Shown: positions 1 to 10,323, numbered from the stretch's first letter. The stretch: 64,000 bases of DNA from Salminus brasiliensis (GCF_030463535.1 NC_132888.1:32944769-33008768), one strand, 5' to 3'. Numbers and translations are program-made. Notes: generated from the sequence alone by a model not told the origin.

Positions 1-950
1 GGATTAAACCTCTGTTTATCTCACGCTACATGTGATTTTGTCTCTCTACGGCCAGCTGTGATCATGCAGCCATTTTGCTATTTGTCTGGATGGGGATCTT
101 TTGAAAAACGGATGAGGGAAAATATACAAAATACAACCTTTTCAATGTTTGCGTTGGGATCCTTGTTTTCACATTTACATATTTAATCATCCTGGAACAC
201 AGTAATAAAGAGAGAACATTTCCCATGTCTGTTTTATCCTGGTTCTGCTTCTTTACTAGTGATACTGGCTGTGTAAAACAAATGTAGAATATATTAAACA
301 TGCTTGATGAGTGCAAAAAAGTCATGATCAGACATTCTCTAGTATTCCACAAAACAACAACAACAACAACAACAACAGTAATAGGACACTCCTCCTAAGA
401 AAATATGTAAAATTCTTCATTAAGTTATTCAGTAATTCACACGCAGCAGACAGTGGGGAGTTAACTGTACCATGACTTAATAAAGACCCATAATTCACTG
501 TTTAATAGTATTTTTATTTGACTATTTATTAGTCTTCTCTGTGAACAGCGTAGAACGGCGTCAACTTAACTTCACTGCTTGCACTCCATTCACTTAAAAG
601 TAAGGTAAAATACACAGAGCAGGATAAACTGCTCTACCAGCAGGACCGGGACATTGTAGAAAGTAGCTAGTTAAGCTATTTAACTATTTAGGTACCGCGA
701 ACTGGCTCTGACAGTATTAAAAAAGGAATTACAGCCCATCAAGTTGTGTATGCACATCAATATTAAATGGATATGGTCACAATGATACCCCACTACTTAC
801 CCCAAATCCTCTCTAAGGATAGTTTAATCATCTGCAGCTGAAGTGCTGCACCTGACTCTAGTTAATTTAAGTAGTAATAAATGTGAGGGTGTCCCAACCT
901 TCACTTCACTCAGTGTCACATAACTTCCTTTTCCTTAGTGGAGCAGATAG
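1..950. other. AT-rich intergenic DNA, no gene seen
   Basis: No reading frame here looks like protein and no transposon core is recognisable. The only clear structure is a short ACA trinucleotide run at 352-377. The segment ends where a LINE 3' tail begins. Confidence 0.5.
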
Positions 951-1640
951 ATGCTGACGCTCAGGGTGCTCCCGTGTCTGTGTTACCTTCTGGCTCTCTC
1001 CTTTTTATTAGGCTGTTATAGTCAGACCTGCCAGAGTCGTCACACACATTCTGATACTGACCAACATTCTCTGCTCTCCATAAAATTCCTCTCAGAACTA
1101 ACTCTCTCTTTTTACCTTCTCCGAGTAAATGGCCACCCAACCCGACCTGCTGCAAGATTGCCCGCTGAGGTCCCCTCTACCTGCGTCAAACAAGCTGCCA
1201 CCTACCGGTCCAACCAGCAGGCCCCCCACCCACCACCACCCATAGCAGACCAGCGGCTCACCCGCCTACCACTGATGACCATGTTAAAACCTAAATGGAC
1301 TCGTAACTATCTGCCACTATTAATACCACCATTATTAACTATCTGTTATACCTGGTTTGGTAATTATCATTAATGTTTAAATAGTTCTGACCAGAGGAGG
1401 ATGGGTCCCCCTTGTGAGTCTTGGTTCCTCCCAAGGTTTCTTCCTCCAGCTCTGAGGGAGTTTTTCCTTGCCACTGTCACCGTTGACTTGCTCACTGGGG
1501 GTCTTTGATCCATCATGTCTTACGTTATTTTCTTCTTTCTTCTTTGTCTCTGTCTTTTATTAATCACTATTTATGTAAAGCTGCTTTGTGACGACAACAG
1601 TTGTAAAAAGCGCTATACAAATAAATCTGACTTGACTTGA
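951..1640 (+). mobile_element. Non-LTR retrotransposon (LINE) 3' region, copy 1
   Basis: The segment ends in the fish LINE-type 3' tail: gagggagtttttccttgcca near 1458, then aaagctgctttgtgacgaca, then aaaaagcgctatacaaataa followed by short tgact repeats. The same block recurs at 39297-39935 (+), in part at 15020-15400 and 40376-40452, and in reverse at 22850-22955. At about 11.2-12.0 kb the same tail follows endonuclease and reverse-transcriptase fragments, which identifies it as a LINE end. The 140-codon open frame over 951-1373 lies in this 3' untranslated region and is not taken as a gene. The clade (L2, CR1 or Rex-like) cannot be fixed by eye. Confidence 0.75.
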
Positions 1641-3780
1641 AATCTGATATGACTGGTCAGGTGTTTATCACCCGTGTGAAGTTTGTCCACTGACTGTCCC
1701 TGATGAAGCCTCCAGACAAATCCCCTTCAGAGGTCTACAGTCAAACTTTAAGCTAAATGCAAAAGCTGTGCACTTCATGACAATGCTTTCAGTAACGTCA
1801 CTGCCATGCTCTCTGCATAATAGCATAGTACCCTATTTATGTCTACTTTACCTTACGCCTTATATTTGATTTTATTACTGTCTGTAGTTTAATTACATCT
1901 ATACTTTTAACTTATGTTGTATGCTTATATATTGTTTTTCTGTACGTCTTAATAGTAGTGTGCATGGGATCAGCAAAGTAAGACTGTCACTGTAGTGTAG
2001 TCCCACACTTCTGGCTCAATACTAAAATTTAAACCCTCATCAGTGTCTGAACACCGAAGTACCGCTTCCAGGATGGTCTTGGGCTACGTTGCCATGACGA
2101 GGGTGAATCTCCAGTGGAAACTGTCCAGGCTTTAATCTGGGTCTGGGGAACTGTGTCCAAATGTTTACTAACACAAACACAAAGACCTCATTATTACAAT
2201 ATCAGTTTTTGAATCAAACAATAATCAATACTAAACTCTTCTAGTTTGTTTAAATGACAAACTGAAAGAACTGACAGCTAGTTGAACTGGGTTTAGTTCA
2301 AGATCGAGTAACTTTGAACACTTTTTGTAAGTGGAGTCTAAAGTTATGTTACTGCATATGAGACCCAGTTCAATGTTCCAGCTGGCAGCACTTTCAGTTC
2401 CTCACTAGAACAGCAATAAAGGCCAATTCTGCCAATTCTTCAAACATCCCCTGAGGAGGACTGATTAGAGTCTGTGCAGGAGGGAGTTAGCAGCTCAGCA
2501 GTAAATGACCTGACAGCACTGTCTCCACTATACAGAACGAGTCTTGGGTTAAGTGACTGGGTCAACTGGGTCTGTGGGAGCAGTTCGTGCTAGCTACCTG
2601 TTTCCAAACTCGACTGTCGGCTCCGTTGAAGTGGTCCAACCGCTGAACGAACCAGTTTTCATCCACTGCAGGTTCCGACCTGGAAACAGAGGCACTGCCG
2701 AATGTCCGGAACCTGGAGAAACGTGCTTCTCCCGGGACGCAAAGAACACAGGTCCAAATGAAACCTGCTCGAAAAATGGCAAAGAAGTTTTGCAGCACTT
2801 TAGACGAAAAAGCCATCTTCCGTTTTTTCCGTCATACTCTGACATGTGATAAAGCTCTGCTGTGCGATGTCTTATTTCTTCTCCCTACGGCGCCACATTT
2901 CAAAATAAAAGCCTCACAGACAAACGCAGTCGTAGTCAGGGCTACTTTAAATGTTGCTGTGATTTTTGAAGATTTTCACTTTTACTCAAATATTGCTATA
3001 AATAATAATAACAGTTGCTTTAACTCTTATTATTATTGATCTATATTAAAAAAAGATATCTATAGTAACTTTTTTAAACAATTGAATCTTTTTTAATGGG
3101 GTCATTTGTTTTATTTGCTAGCTGTTCTTTTTTAATCTGTAGTTTTTGTTATCATTGCTTCTTTTTATTTTATTTTTTTAAGGAAATGTTTTTGTTCTTT
3201 TCATCCTTTATAGATTTATCTTTGTTTGTGTGGTTTATTTTTAATTGCTTCTTTATAAGTGGAAGTCATTTTTTGTCTTTTTTATTTCTGTATTTGGTTT
3301 TATTTATCATTGCTCCTTTTTAAATGGTCATTTCTATTGCTCGCTGTTCTTTTTAATGGAGTCATTCTTGGGTTTTCCCAAAAAAGGCTATGAGGCAAAG
3401 TGGGTTGGTGTTGATGCAGTGTTACAAAAACTTTTTTTTTTTTTTTTAAATATTTACTGTTCATGAACCTTCTACTGGTTATTGTGAACCTCAAACATGG
3501 AGAAAACAGCTAGAGATGTCAGACCTTTTTGCTAAGAGTGATAGAACCTGTTTTCCAGACCCAGATTAACTTTTAGTCTAGAAAGAGTTTAAACCAAGTC
3601 CCATATTAGATAGATCTGATGAGTTTTTGACATCCAATCATCTCTTATTATCATTGCAATTTTGTTTTTGTGTTGCCTAGGCAACTAAAGGGCAGTTCCC
3701 ATTGCTGTTTTTCATGTGGGATAACTTTGCTCTTTAAGTCAATTCAATAATAAAAGTTGTGTTTGCTGACTTTTATTTTG
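1641..3780. other. Intergenic DNA upstream of the kinase gene
   Basis: Mostly unassigned sequence. About 2430-2880 is somewhat GC-richer and carries overlapping open frames of 83-98 codons on both strands with no family resemblance; it may be an old transposon fragment. A T-rich low-complexity tract runs from about 3050 to 3350. No exon signals were convincing. Confidence 0.4.
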
Positions 3781-3825
3781 TCTAAGAACATTTTGAAGAA
3801 AGGGCTGTGACTGCAGGCTACATCG

Positions 3826-3994
3826 CGATTGTGACGTCACGCCAAATGACGTCAACAAGGACGTCTCCTTTGAAAAGGCGCGGTGCTCCCTCACTGCCTC
3901 GGTTAGAATTCAGCAGCTGCCGATTGTGACGTCACCGCGGCTTCTATATAAAGGCAGTTTCCCCCTCATTGGCTCAGTTAGGATTCAACAGCTT
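3826..3994 (+). promoter_or_regulatory. TATA and CRE promoter of the TSSK-like gene
   Basis: Three perfect palindromic cAMP-response elements, TGACGTCA, lie at 3832-3839, 3847-3854 and 3927-3934. A TATA box (TATATAAA) is at 3945-3952, which would place transcription start near 3975-3980, about 100 bases before the ATG at 4078. The promoter is partly duplicated: the 15-mer cgattgtgacgtcac occurs at 3826 and 3921, and a diverged block occurs at 3886-3918 and 3961-3994. CRE-bearing promoters driven by CREM are characteristic of genes switched on in spermatids, which fits the kinase family. That use here is inference. Confidence 0.75.
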
Positions 3995-4077
3995 GAGAGA
4001 AGGATGTCCCCTATGTTTACGTGGACAGTGATTGGATTTGATTGACAGTTTTATCTAGAGCCACAGCCATTAGAACC

Positions 4078-4118
4078 ATGGCATGTTCTAGATCTTCTGC
4101 TTATCTCAGACAGGATAG
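4078..4118 (+). CDS. TSSK-like coding exon 1
   Basis: ATG at 4078 sits in a near-ideal context (aaccATGg) and opens 13 codons plus two bases before the donor atag|gtaaga. The remaining AG joins the first G of the next exon (5001) to make an Arg codon and runs in frame through ACA ACA into the ATG at 5008. This adds 15 residues, starting M-A-C-S-R-S-S, to the kinase exon. If translation instead begins at 5008, this exon is 5' leader. Confidence 0.65.
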
Positions 4119-6894
4119 GTAAGAACCATTTACTACTCTAATTACACCATTTACTGCCCAAATTACACCATTTACTGCCCGAATTACACCATTTACTGCC
4201 CGAATTATTCTACCATTTACTGCCCAAATTACACCATTTGCTGCCCAAATTATACTATTTACTGCCCAAATTACACCATTTACTGCCTGAATTACACCAT
4301 TTACTACTCTAATTACACCATTTACTGCCCAAATTACTCTACCATTTACTGCCCAAATTACACCATTTACTGCCCAAATTATACTATTTACTGCCCAAAT
4401 TACACCATTTACTGCCTGAATTATACTATTTACTTCCCGAATTAAACTAACATTTACTAAACTAACTAATTTACTTACTGGCTGAATTATATATATTTAC
4501 TGCCCAAATTACATCATTTACTGAATTATCCCCAAACAGTTTCAGCTGGGTTAAAAAGGAGCGACGCACTCGCTTTCTCTCTCCACACTAAACCTTCATC
4601 AGGGGCTGAAGTGGAGCTAAATTAAACAGTAGATTACCTTCAGTATCAGCAGCTCTCCCAGCTCTCTTCAGCAGAACTGAATTAACCTCCTGGGGGCGCA
4701 CTAGCCATGTTTGGAATAGCAAGGGGGAGGGGGGGGTGTCTCAGGGGCGCACAGCTCATTGGACACTAAAGAATACTTACTAAAGGACCTGTTTATTGGT
4801 CAATTCTAACTTTACACAAGTTGTTCTAAGCTCAATTAGAGACAAAGGATTAGGTTGTTTCAGGGTTGTTTAATCTGTGCTAATGAACAGAGCTTAATGA
4901 ACTGCAATGACCTGTATTAGACATGATGTTAGGATTAAATACAAAAATAAAGACAAAATGACCTGTGTTAATAACTTTCACCTCTACTTTCCATCTACAG
5001 GACAACAATGACAACCAACGAAATCCTGGAATCTTTGGACTTCAATGTTTTGGCCAACATTGGTCAAGGGAGTTTTGGCACGGTTAAGCTGGCCAAATCC
5101 AAGAGGTTCGAAAAGCAGGTGGCCATTAAAGTATTGGACCTCAGGCTGGCCACACCTTCCTTTGTTCGTAAATTTCTGCCCCGGGAGATCGCCATTCTCC
5201 GAAGAATAAGACATCCTCACATTATTCAGGTGCATGAAATTTTTAATGTGCCTTCCAAACAAGTTTACATCGTGATGGAGGCTGCCGTCATGGATCTCCA
5301 AGAAAAGCTGCAGCAGAGCTGCTACATCCGCAGCTCCCAGGCTAAAAAGTGGTTCTCCCAGCTCCTCAGCGCTGTAGTTTATCTGCACCAGCAGGACATT
5401 GTCCACCGAGACCTCAAATGTGAAAATGTCCTGCTGACTGCCGAGAACCAAGTTAAACTGACAGACTTTGGTTTTGGACGCTTTTCAAGAGGCTTCCCTC
5501 AACTAAGCGAGACGTATTGTTGCACTCGTCGATACGCTGCACCTGAGGTGCTCATGCGGAAGCCCTATGATCCCAAAAAGAGTGACGTTTGGAGCCTAGG
5601 CGTCATTCTGTATGCCATGGTCACCGGGTCCATGCCCTTTAAATATCTAGGTTGCAGGCGTCTCCTACAAGCCCAGAGCAAACCCTTGGTTTATCCATGT
5701 TGCATCAAAGTGCAGAAGCAGTGTCGTAACCTCATCTCCTACATGCTGCACTTCGATCCTGCCACCCGGCCTACAGCGACAGAGGTGGCACAGCACCCTT
5801 GGCTGCAGCCGAGGCAAAAATGGTAAGTAAACCATTGTGCATAAACTCATGTATCAAAGTCTAGGTATATATATATATTTATGATGAAATCCAGTTCTGA
5901 TTTTAATCTGATTTTCATTTATATTTATGTTCAACAGCAGCAGACGTCTGGGGTTGTGGGTTCGATCCTTGGGGTGCTTTAAGAAAGAAAAGGAAAAGAA
6001 CGTAAGTCGTAGAACACTCCTCACAACACACCCAATTCTTCAAGACTTCCAACACTTCCGTTAGATTTCAACATTTAAACAGTTCAGTCGTTGTGAAGAA
6101 AGTAGTTCAGTTGAAACCTCGCTGTTCAGGTTTCATCAGTAAATGCGGGCTTTGTATAGATGTTCTATAATGATCTTCTCTTTTCCACGTTAGGTTGAAG
6201 AAGAGGGCAGTCCCAGCAGAGAACCACACGCCTCCACCAGTGGAAAAACTCCCCCACCTTGTCCCCTGGAGGAAGAGTCTCCGTCTTCTTCCACTTTGAG
6301 CGGAGAGGTAGACGCACCCTCGCCTCAAGGCTTCAAATGCGAGTCTGTGGTGCCTGAGCTGGATGACGACAGCAGTGGAGCTGGTGCAAGTGTGACTTGC
6401 CCAAACGTAGAGGTTGTGGGGGAGGAGCACGGCTGCTGTAGCTGTAGTGCACTTTGTGCTGCAGTTAAGGCTCATGTTGTTGCACCGATTCTCAGAGCCT
6501 CTCGTTCACTTCGGGAGAGGGTGAGGAAGTGTTTCAGGAGGAACTCTGTGGTGCACGTCTCCTCTCCTACTTCTCAGCAGGATGCTCGTCATCCTGTCTC
6601 TACATGCGCTCCTGCTTCTTCGTCTTCTGAGCAGAGACAGGAGGATGTGTCAGATGTCCTGACACTCTCTGGGGAGGTGGTGGAGGAAGAAGCTGTGGAG
6701 GCAGAGCCCACTGTGAGGCAGGGAGCCAGGAAGCCGAGATTCCCCAAGTTTAAGGTATGAGGGATGGTGACAGCCCCAGATTTTAATGTCCGTTTTAAAT
6801 ATCTGAAATGTTTCAGTTGGTCAATCTGTGTGATTTTATTTTATTTTTCTTCCTCCAGCAGATCCTGAAGAAGAAAAGGGTACGTCCTTTGTAG
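4078..6894 (+). CDS. Testis-specific serine/threonine kinase (TSSK)-like, five exons
   Basis: Protein kinase of the TSSK group, which phosphorylates proteins in developing spermatids. Exons: 4078-4118, 5001-5822, 5938-6001, 6194-6754 and 6859-6894. All junctions have GT/AG ends and keep one frame, giving about 507 residues. Numbered from the internal Met at 5008: glycine loop G19-Q-G-S-F-G24, ATP lysine K41, alphaC glutamate E60, catalytic loop H133-R-D-L-K-C-E-N140 with D135, DFG at 153-155 and APE at 178-180. The phrases DVWSLGVILY and TGSMPF are typical of TSSKs. TSSK3 and TSSK6 are about 270 residues, so the roughly 200-residue Ser/Glu-rich tail is an addition. The usual C-G-S before Y-A-A-P-E is replaced by C-T-R-R. 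The kinase identity is secure; the tail exons are inferred from splice signals, and the last exon is the least certain. Which TSSK paralogue this is cannot be settled by eye, so no symbol is given. Confidence 0.85.
4125..4530 (+). repeat. 21-bp minisatellite in intron 1 of the kinase gene
   Basis: Nearly 20 imperfect tandem copies of a 21-base unit, accatttactgcccaaatta plus c, fill the first part of the intron immediately after the donor. Variants carry gcccga, gcctga or a 3-base insertion (ttct). The rest of the intron, to 5000, is unremarkable except for a short G-run near 4725-4738. Confidence 0.9.
5001..5822 (+). CDS. TSSK-like kinase-domain exon
   Basis: A single exon holds the whole catalytic domain. 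It is preceded by the pyrimidine-rich acceptor ctttccatctacag and ends at the donor aaatg|gtaagt. All catalytic residues needed for activity (G-loop, K41, E60, D135, N140, D153, APE, counted from the Met at 5008) are present, so the enzyme is predicted active. It ends in phase 2. Confidence 0.92.
5938..6001 (+). CDS. TSSK-like small third exon
   Basis: A 64-base exon between atgttcaacag and aagaac|gtaagt joins in phase on both sides. It encodes a basic stretch ending F-K-K-E-K-E-K-N. The acceptor could also be three bases downstream (cagcag), which keeps the frame. Bases 5952-5967 match the B-box region of the tRNA-derived SINE found at 47762. Confidence 0.6.
6194..6754 (+). CDS. TSSK-like C-terminal tail exon
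   Basis: A 187-codon open exon with acceptor ttttccacgttag and donor tttaag|gtatga. The product is rich in Ser, Glu and Pro, with a small Cys cluster (G-C-C-S-C-S-A-L-C) about 87-95 residues in, followed by a basic helix-like patch (R-S-L-R-E-R-V-R-K-C-F-R-R). No known domain is recognised. The same sequence recurs in broken form downstream. Confidence 0.7.
6859..6894 (+). CDS. TSSK-like last exon (tentative)
   Basis: After a strong polypyrimidine tract and acceptor (ttcttcctccag), twelve codons read Q-I-L-K-K-K-R-V-R-P-L-stop. A donor-like gtacgt at 6880 leaves open splicing onward to later exons, so the true C-terminus is uncertain. Confidence 0.45.
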   Translation, partial: QILKKKRVRPL

Positions 6895-6989
6895 ACTGCT
6901 AGCACGGCTACCGCTAACAACACACTGGCTGGGTTTGATTCTGAAGAGAAAGTCCCGCTCCATGGGCTGGTTTTGAGCCAGAAGCTGCT

Positions 6990-7085
6990 CTCACACAGCC
7001 CACAGTGATGCAGGAAACCAGGAGACCGAGACTTCGGCTCCTCCTTCAGATGATCCAAACTGAAGTTCAGCTTTAAGGTAAGTAG
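6990..7085 (+). pseudogene. Decayed copy of the end of the kinase tail exon (copy A)
   Basis: The sequence cagcccacagtgatgcagga through agctttaag|gtaagt resembles the end of the tail exon at 6705-6760 (gagcccactgtgaggcaggg ... agtttaag|gtatga), including the splice donor. The upstream part of the exon is missing. Confidence 0.55.
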
Positions 7086-7335
7086 AAGTTTTACAAGATT
7101 ACCACTTTCAACTGCATTGATAAACAATACAGTACAGTTGATGCCTCCTAGAGAGGGAACCTCTCACTAGACCTATAGTGTACACACACACACACACTCA
7201 GAGGCAGGTGCATGAAGAGTGCTTTAGGAAACATTTACCAGTAAAGAAATGATCAGACTCATCTTCAGTATTACTCCAGTGTTGCACCATTGAATTACTC
7301 ACATGCCTGACTTGTCCTGTGTGTTATAGGCAGGT

Positions 7336-7911
7336 GTGTTGTGGTAGCTGTTGAAGATCAGGATGGGGAAAGCGGTTCTCATTGAGACGTCAACCCACTC
7401 CAGCTGATGGAGGAAGAGTCTCAGTCTTCTTCCTCTAGGAGAGGAGAGGTAGACGCACTCTTGTCTCAAGGCTTCAGATGCAAGTCTGTGGGCCTGAGCT
7501 GGATGACGACAGCAGTGGAGCTGGTGCAAGTGTAACTTGCCCAAGCGTAGAGGTTGTAGGGGAGGAGCACGGCTGCTGTAGCTGTAGTCCATGTTGTTGC
7601 ACCGATTCTCAGAGCCTCTCGTTCACTTCGGGAGAGGGTGAGGAAGTGTTTCAGGAGGAACTCTGTGGTGCACGTCTCCTCTCCTACTTCTAGGCAGGAT
7701 GCTTGTTATTCTGCTGTCTCTACAGAAGCTCCTGCTTCTTCGTCGTCTGAGCAGAGACAGGAGGATGTGACTGCAGACGTACTGACGCTCCCTGGGCAGG
7801 TGGTGGAGGAATAACCTGTCCTCACTCAGCCCACAGTGATGCTGGAAACCAGCAGACGAGACTCTGGCTTGCCCTTCAAATTATCCAAACCAAGGTTCAA
7901 CTTTAAGGTAA
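7336..7911 (+). pseudogene. Broken duplicate of the kinase C-terminal exon (copy B)
   Basis: Near-identical to 6194-6760 over long runs, for example ctggatgacgacagcagtgg at 7498 and 6359. It carries an early stop (TGA near 7383), a one-base loss near 7490, a deletion of about 25 bases near 7588 and a TAG near 7692. It still ends in a donor-like tttaag|gtaaga. A partial tandem duplication that has lost coding capacity; it may now be 3' untranslated sequence of the kinase transcript. Confidence 0.8.
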
Positions 7912-8006
7912 GAATTTATCTCTGGAATATTTGAATTGCTTCCGAATAATTCTTCAGTTTCAGGAACAGATCAGGAGTGGGCTTGAAGGAATTTGGGGGG
8001 GGGGGG

Positions 8007-8248
8007 AAGAGCGACCGGGAGGAAGGAGCCTGGAGGGGGAGAGCGAACGGGAGGAAGGAGCCTGGAGGGGGAGAGCGAACGGGAGGAAGGAGCCTGGATG
8101 GGAAGAGTGATCGGTAGGAAGGAGCCTGGAGGAGCCTGGAGGGGAAGAGCGATCGGGAGGAGCGAGCCTGGAGGGGGAGTGCGACCGGGAGGAAGGAGCC
8201 TGGAGGGGAGGAGCGATCGGGAGGAAGGAGCCTGGAGGAGTCTGGATA
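8007..8248 (+). repeat. Purine-rich minisatellite, roughly 30-bp unit
   Basis: About eight copies of a unit containing cgggaggaaggagcctggag with gaac/gacc/gatc variants. It is purine-rich on the plus strand and follows a run of G at 7996-8006. It leaves long frames open on both strands (95 and 124 codons), which are products of the repeat and not genes. Confidence 0.9.
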
Positions 8249-8278
8249 GATGTGCAGTGTTGGTCTTTCAGTGTGAAT

Positions 8279-8284
8279 AATAAA
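8279..8284 (+). promoter_or_regulatory. Likely polyadenylation signal for the kinase transcript
   Basis: AATAAA at 8279 is followed about 25 bases later by a GT-rich stretch (gatgtgttctggatgtttct), the usual arrangement. A second AATAAA at 9131 with a GT-rich region beyond it is an alternative. If either is used, the broken tail copies and the minisatellite are in the 3' untranslated region. Confidence 0.5.
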
Positions 8285-8299
8285 ACTTGCTCTGCATTA

Positions 8300-9425
8300 C
8301 TGATGTGTTCTGGATGTTTCTTTTTCATACTCAAAGTAAAACCTAGATCTGAACTCTATCTTAGTGAAACACTGAGTGGAATCTTTAAACCTTTTAAAGC
8401 ATTAGTCCAGGTTTAAGTTTAGTCTTGCTGCTCTCAGAACTGACCCAGTCTTTAAAACTAAAGGAATTCAATATTAACTTAATAACAATAACTTTTACTA
8501 TCTGACTAGCAACTTACAAGAGCTTGCTTGCAGGCTGGCTTTAGATTTCCCATGAGGACGCTCTACCTTCGCGCGCTTTTGTTAATGGCGTCCAATTTTA
8601 TTCAATTTCTTAAGTTGTTGTAGAAGAAATTTTAAAATATTGATTTGAATTGAATTATAATTGAATTAATAATTGTAGTAATTTAATTGTAGTAATTAAA
8701 ACTACTTGCTTATTGTCTGAGTAAACTTTTTTCAAGTGTATATATTGAGAGATTTTATTAATTCAGTATGGCTTTTTATTATTAATATTATTATTATTAT
8801 TGTGATATTTCTAAAGCCACGAAATATATTATACATTTATATTATAAATATATATATTTTTTATATCATTTAATCCGTTTGCATATTGGATCAGTTTCCC
8901 AGACCCAGATTAAGTCCAAATCTAGTCTAAAAGGAAGACCTAGAAAAACGTGTAATTTACGCCGTCCTAGTGTTTATTTATTTTTTTTTACATCGTAATC
9001 TATATAGTATTATTTACCAAGCCTGTACATGTAACCCCTTCCAGCCCACCCCTGACTGAGAGGATCAGACCAGACCAGGCTAGATCTGAGCTGCTGAGAA
9101 ACCTGCACTCTCCTGCTGCAGTTTATTCCAATAAAACCCTCGACTTTAGCCTCTTTCTACATTTCTGTCAGAGTTTGTGCCTTTTATTTCTCATGTTTAT
9201 GTTGTTTAAGATATTTTAGATAAAAATACAAGCTCTGATCCGACTAATGCTGAGAAGATCAGACCCACAGCAGTCCGACTAGAAGCAGTAATGGCTCTTT
9301 CTTATTTGAGAGGATTTATGGGAGATCAAAGCATGAAACTCGATTATTGGTTTGCTGAACTAGTTTTCATAAAGACAATAATTCCACAGACATCCTGAGA
9401 TATCCTGATAGATCTGCAGCAAGTG
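8300..9425. other. AT-rich intergenic DNA
   Basis: No gene was seen. The stretch 8620-8880 is strongly AT-rich. A possible second polyadenylation signal for the upstream gene lies at 9131. Confidence 0.4.
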
Positions 9426-9430
9426 TTGGT

Positions 9431-9656
9431 GGTTGGTGTGGCGCAACAGACAAAAACCACTAGCTGCCAGTGAGCTATTACACCATGTGGGAGACCAGGG
9501 TTCGATTCCCAGTCTGGGTGATCGTATGCTGCGCTACACCAATAAGGGTCCCTGGGCAAAACTCCTAACACTACATTGGCCCACCTGTGTAATACAAGTC
9601 ACCTTGTAAGTCGCTCTGGATAAGAGCGTCAGCTAAATGCCATAAATGTAAATGCA
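9431..9656 (+). mobile_element. tRNA-derived SINE with LINE-type tail
   Basis: Pol III A-box-like tggtgtggcgcaacag near 9435 and B box ggttcgattcc at 9499-9509. The 3' end, tcgctctggataagagcgtc then taaatgtaaatg, is the tail shared by fish SINEs and their L2-type partner LINEs. Confidence 0.85.
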
Positions 9657-9659
9657 AGT

Positions 9660-10100
9660 GTTGCTCATTAAAATGGAAAGACTTTACTTTTAAAAGAATA
9701 TGTGCAGCACAAACTTTTGTGTGTGTTTATTTTACTATACTATATTATAAATTTGAGGAATGTCAGATGACTATAGAATTGAGTACACGTCACTAAATAT
9801 TTTATTTTACTACACCACGTGACTAAGGACGTTGGCGCAACGAAGAAGAAGTATGGAGCATGTGCATAACACCTGAAGCAAGGATTGCCCAGATAAGAGC
9901 GCAGTCACTGATCAGTTTCAGTGTTTTGAGTCGTTTCTGAGTTTGAAGCTGTTCACAGCGAGTTCAAAACAGTCCAAAAGCTCAAACTCGGTTAACGGTC
10001 ATCTGATCTGTGTGCATAAACACTCCTAAAGTTGAATATTTTAACTAGAGCTGCATTTTTCTTTTCCAGAAAGTGACATTACCGGCCTTTAGCCTTCTCT
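9660..10100. other. Intergenic DNA with a CACGTG E-box
   Basis: No frame of interest. A short segment around 9810-9960 has a perfect CACGTG E-box (accacgtgac) near 9817 but no exon or start can be assigned to it. Confidence 0.3.
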
Positions 10101-10106
10101 GAGGCT

Positions 10107-10323
10107 TCGTCTCAAACCGCTCCCTCTTCCCTGTGCAGTGCACTTTCTAGATGAGGAAATAACAGCATATTCAGCACATTCAGTGCGTTATATGTATTAA
10201 CTAAATGAGTTTATAATTAACAATAGGGTAAACAACTCTATTTAACACTGGCACAACTTAATGACTGTGTTATTGTTAAAGTGGTGCACTATGTAGGCAG
10301 CGGGGAGTCGTTTGAGACGGTGA
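10107..10323. mobile_element. MITE with about 40-bp terminal inverted repeats (copy 1)
   Basis: The left end cgtctcaaaccgctccctct ... cagtgcact (10107-10148) is matched in reverse by gtgcactatgtaggcagcgg ... tcgtttgagacgg (10281-10323). No coding capacity. The same ends occur at 14783-14970. Confidence 0.65.

Noticed and set aside
951..1373. 140-codon plus-strand frame
   Set aside because: It lies in a LINE 3' region repeated four or more times in the window, with frames differing between copies.
3096..3466. Phe-rich plus-strand frames resembling membrane segments
   Set aside because: They come from T-rich low-complexity DNA (TTT codons) and lack any other coding sign.
7960..8334. Open frames of 95 and 124 codons on both strands
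   Set aside because: Both are by-products of a stop-free minisatellite unit.
9499..9509. Possible tRNA gene (B box)
   Set aside because: A tRNA-like cloverleaf is not preserved and the LINE-type tail shows it is a SINE. The same applies at 47817, 53440 and 62180.
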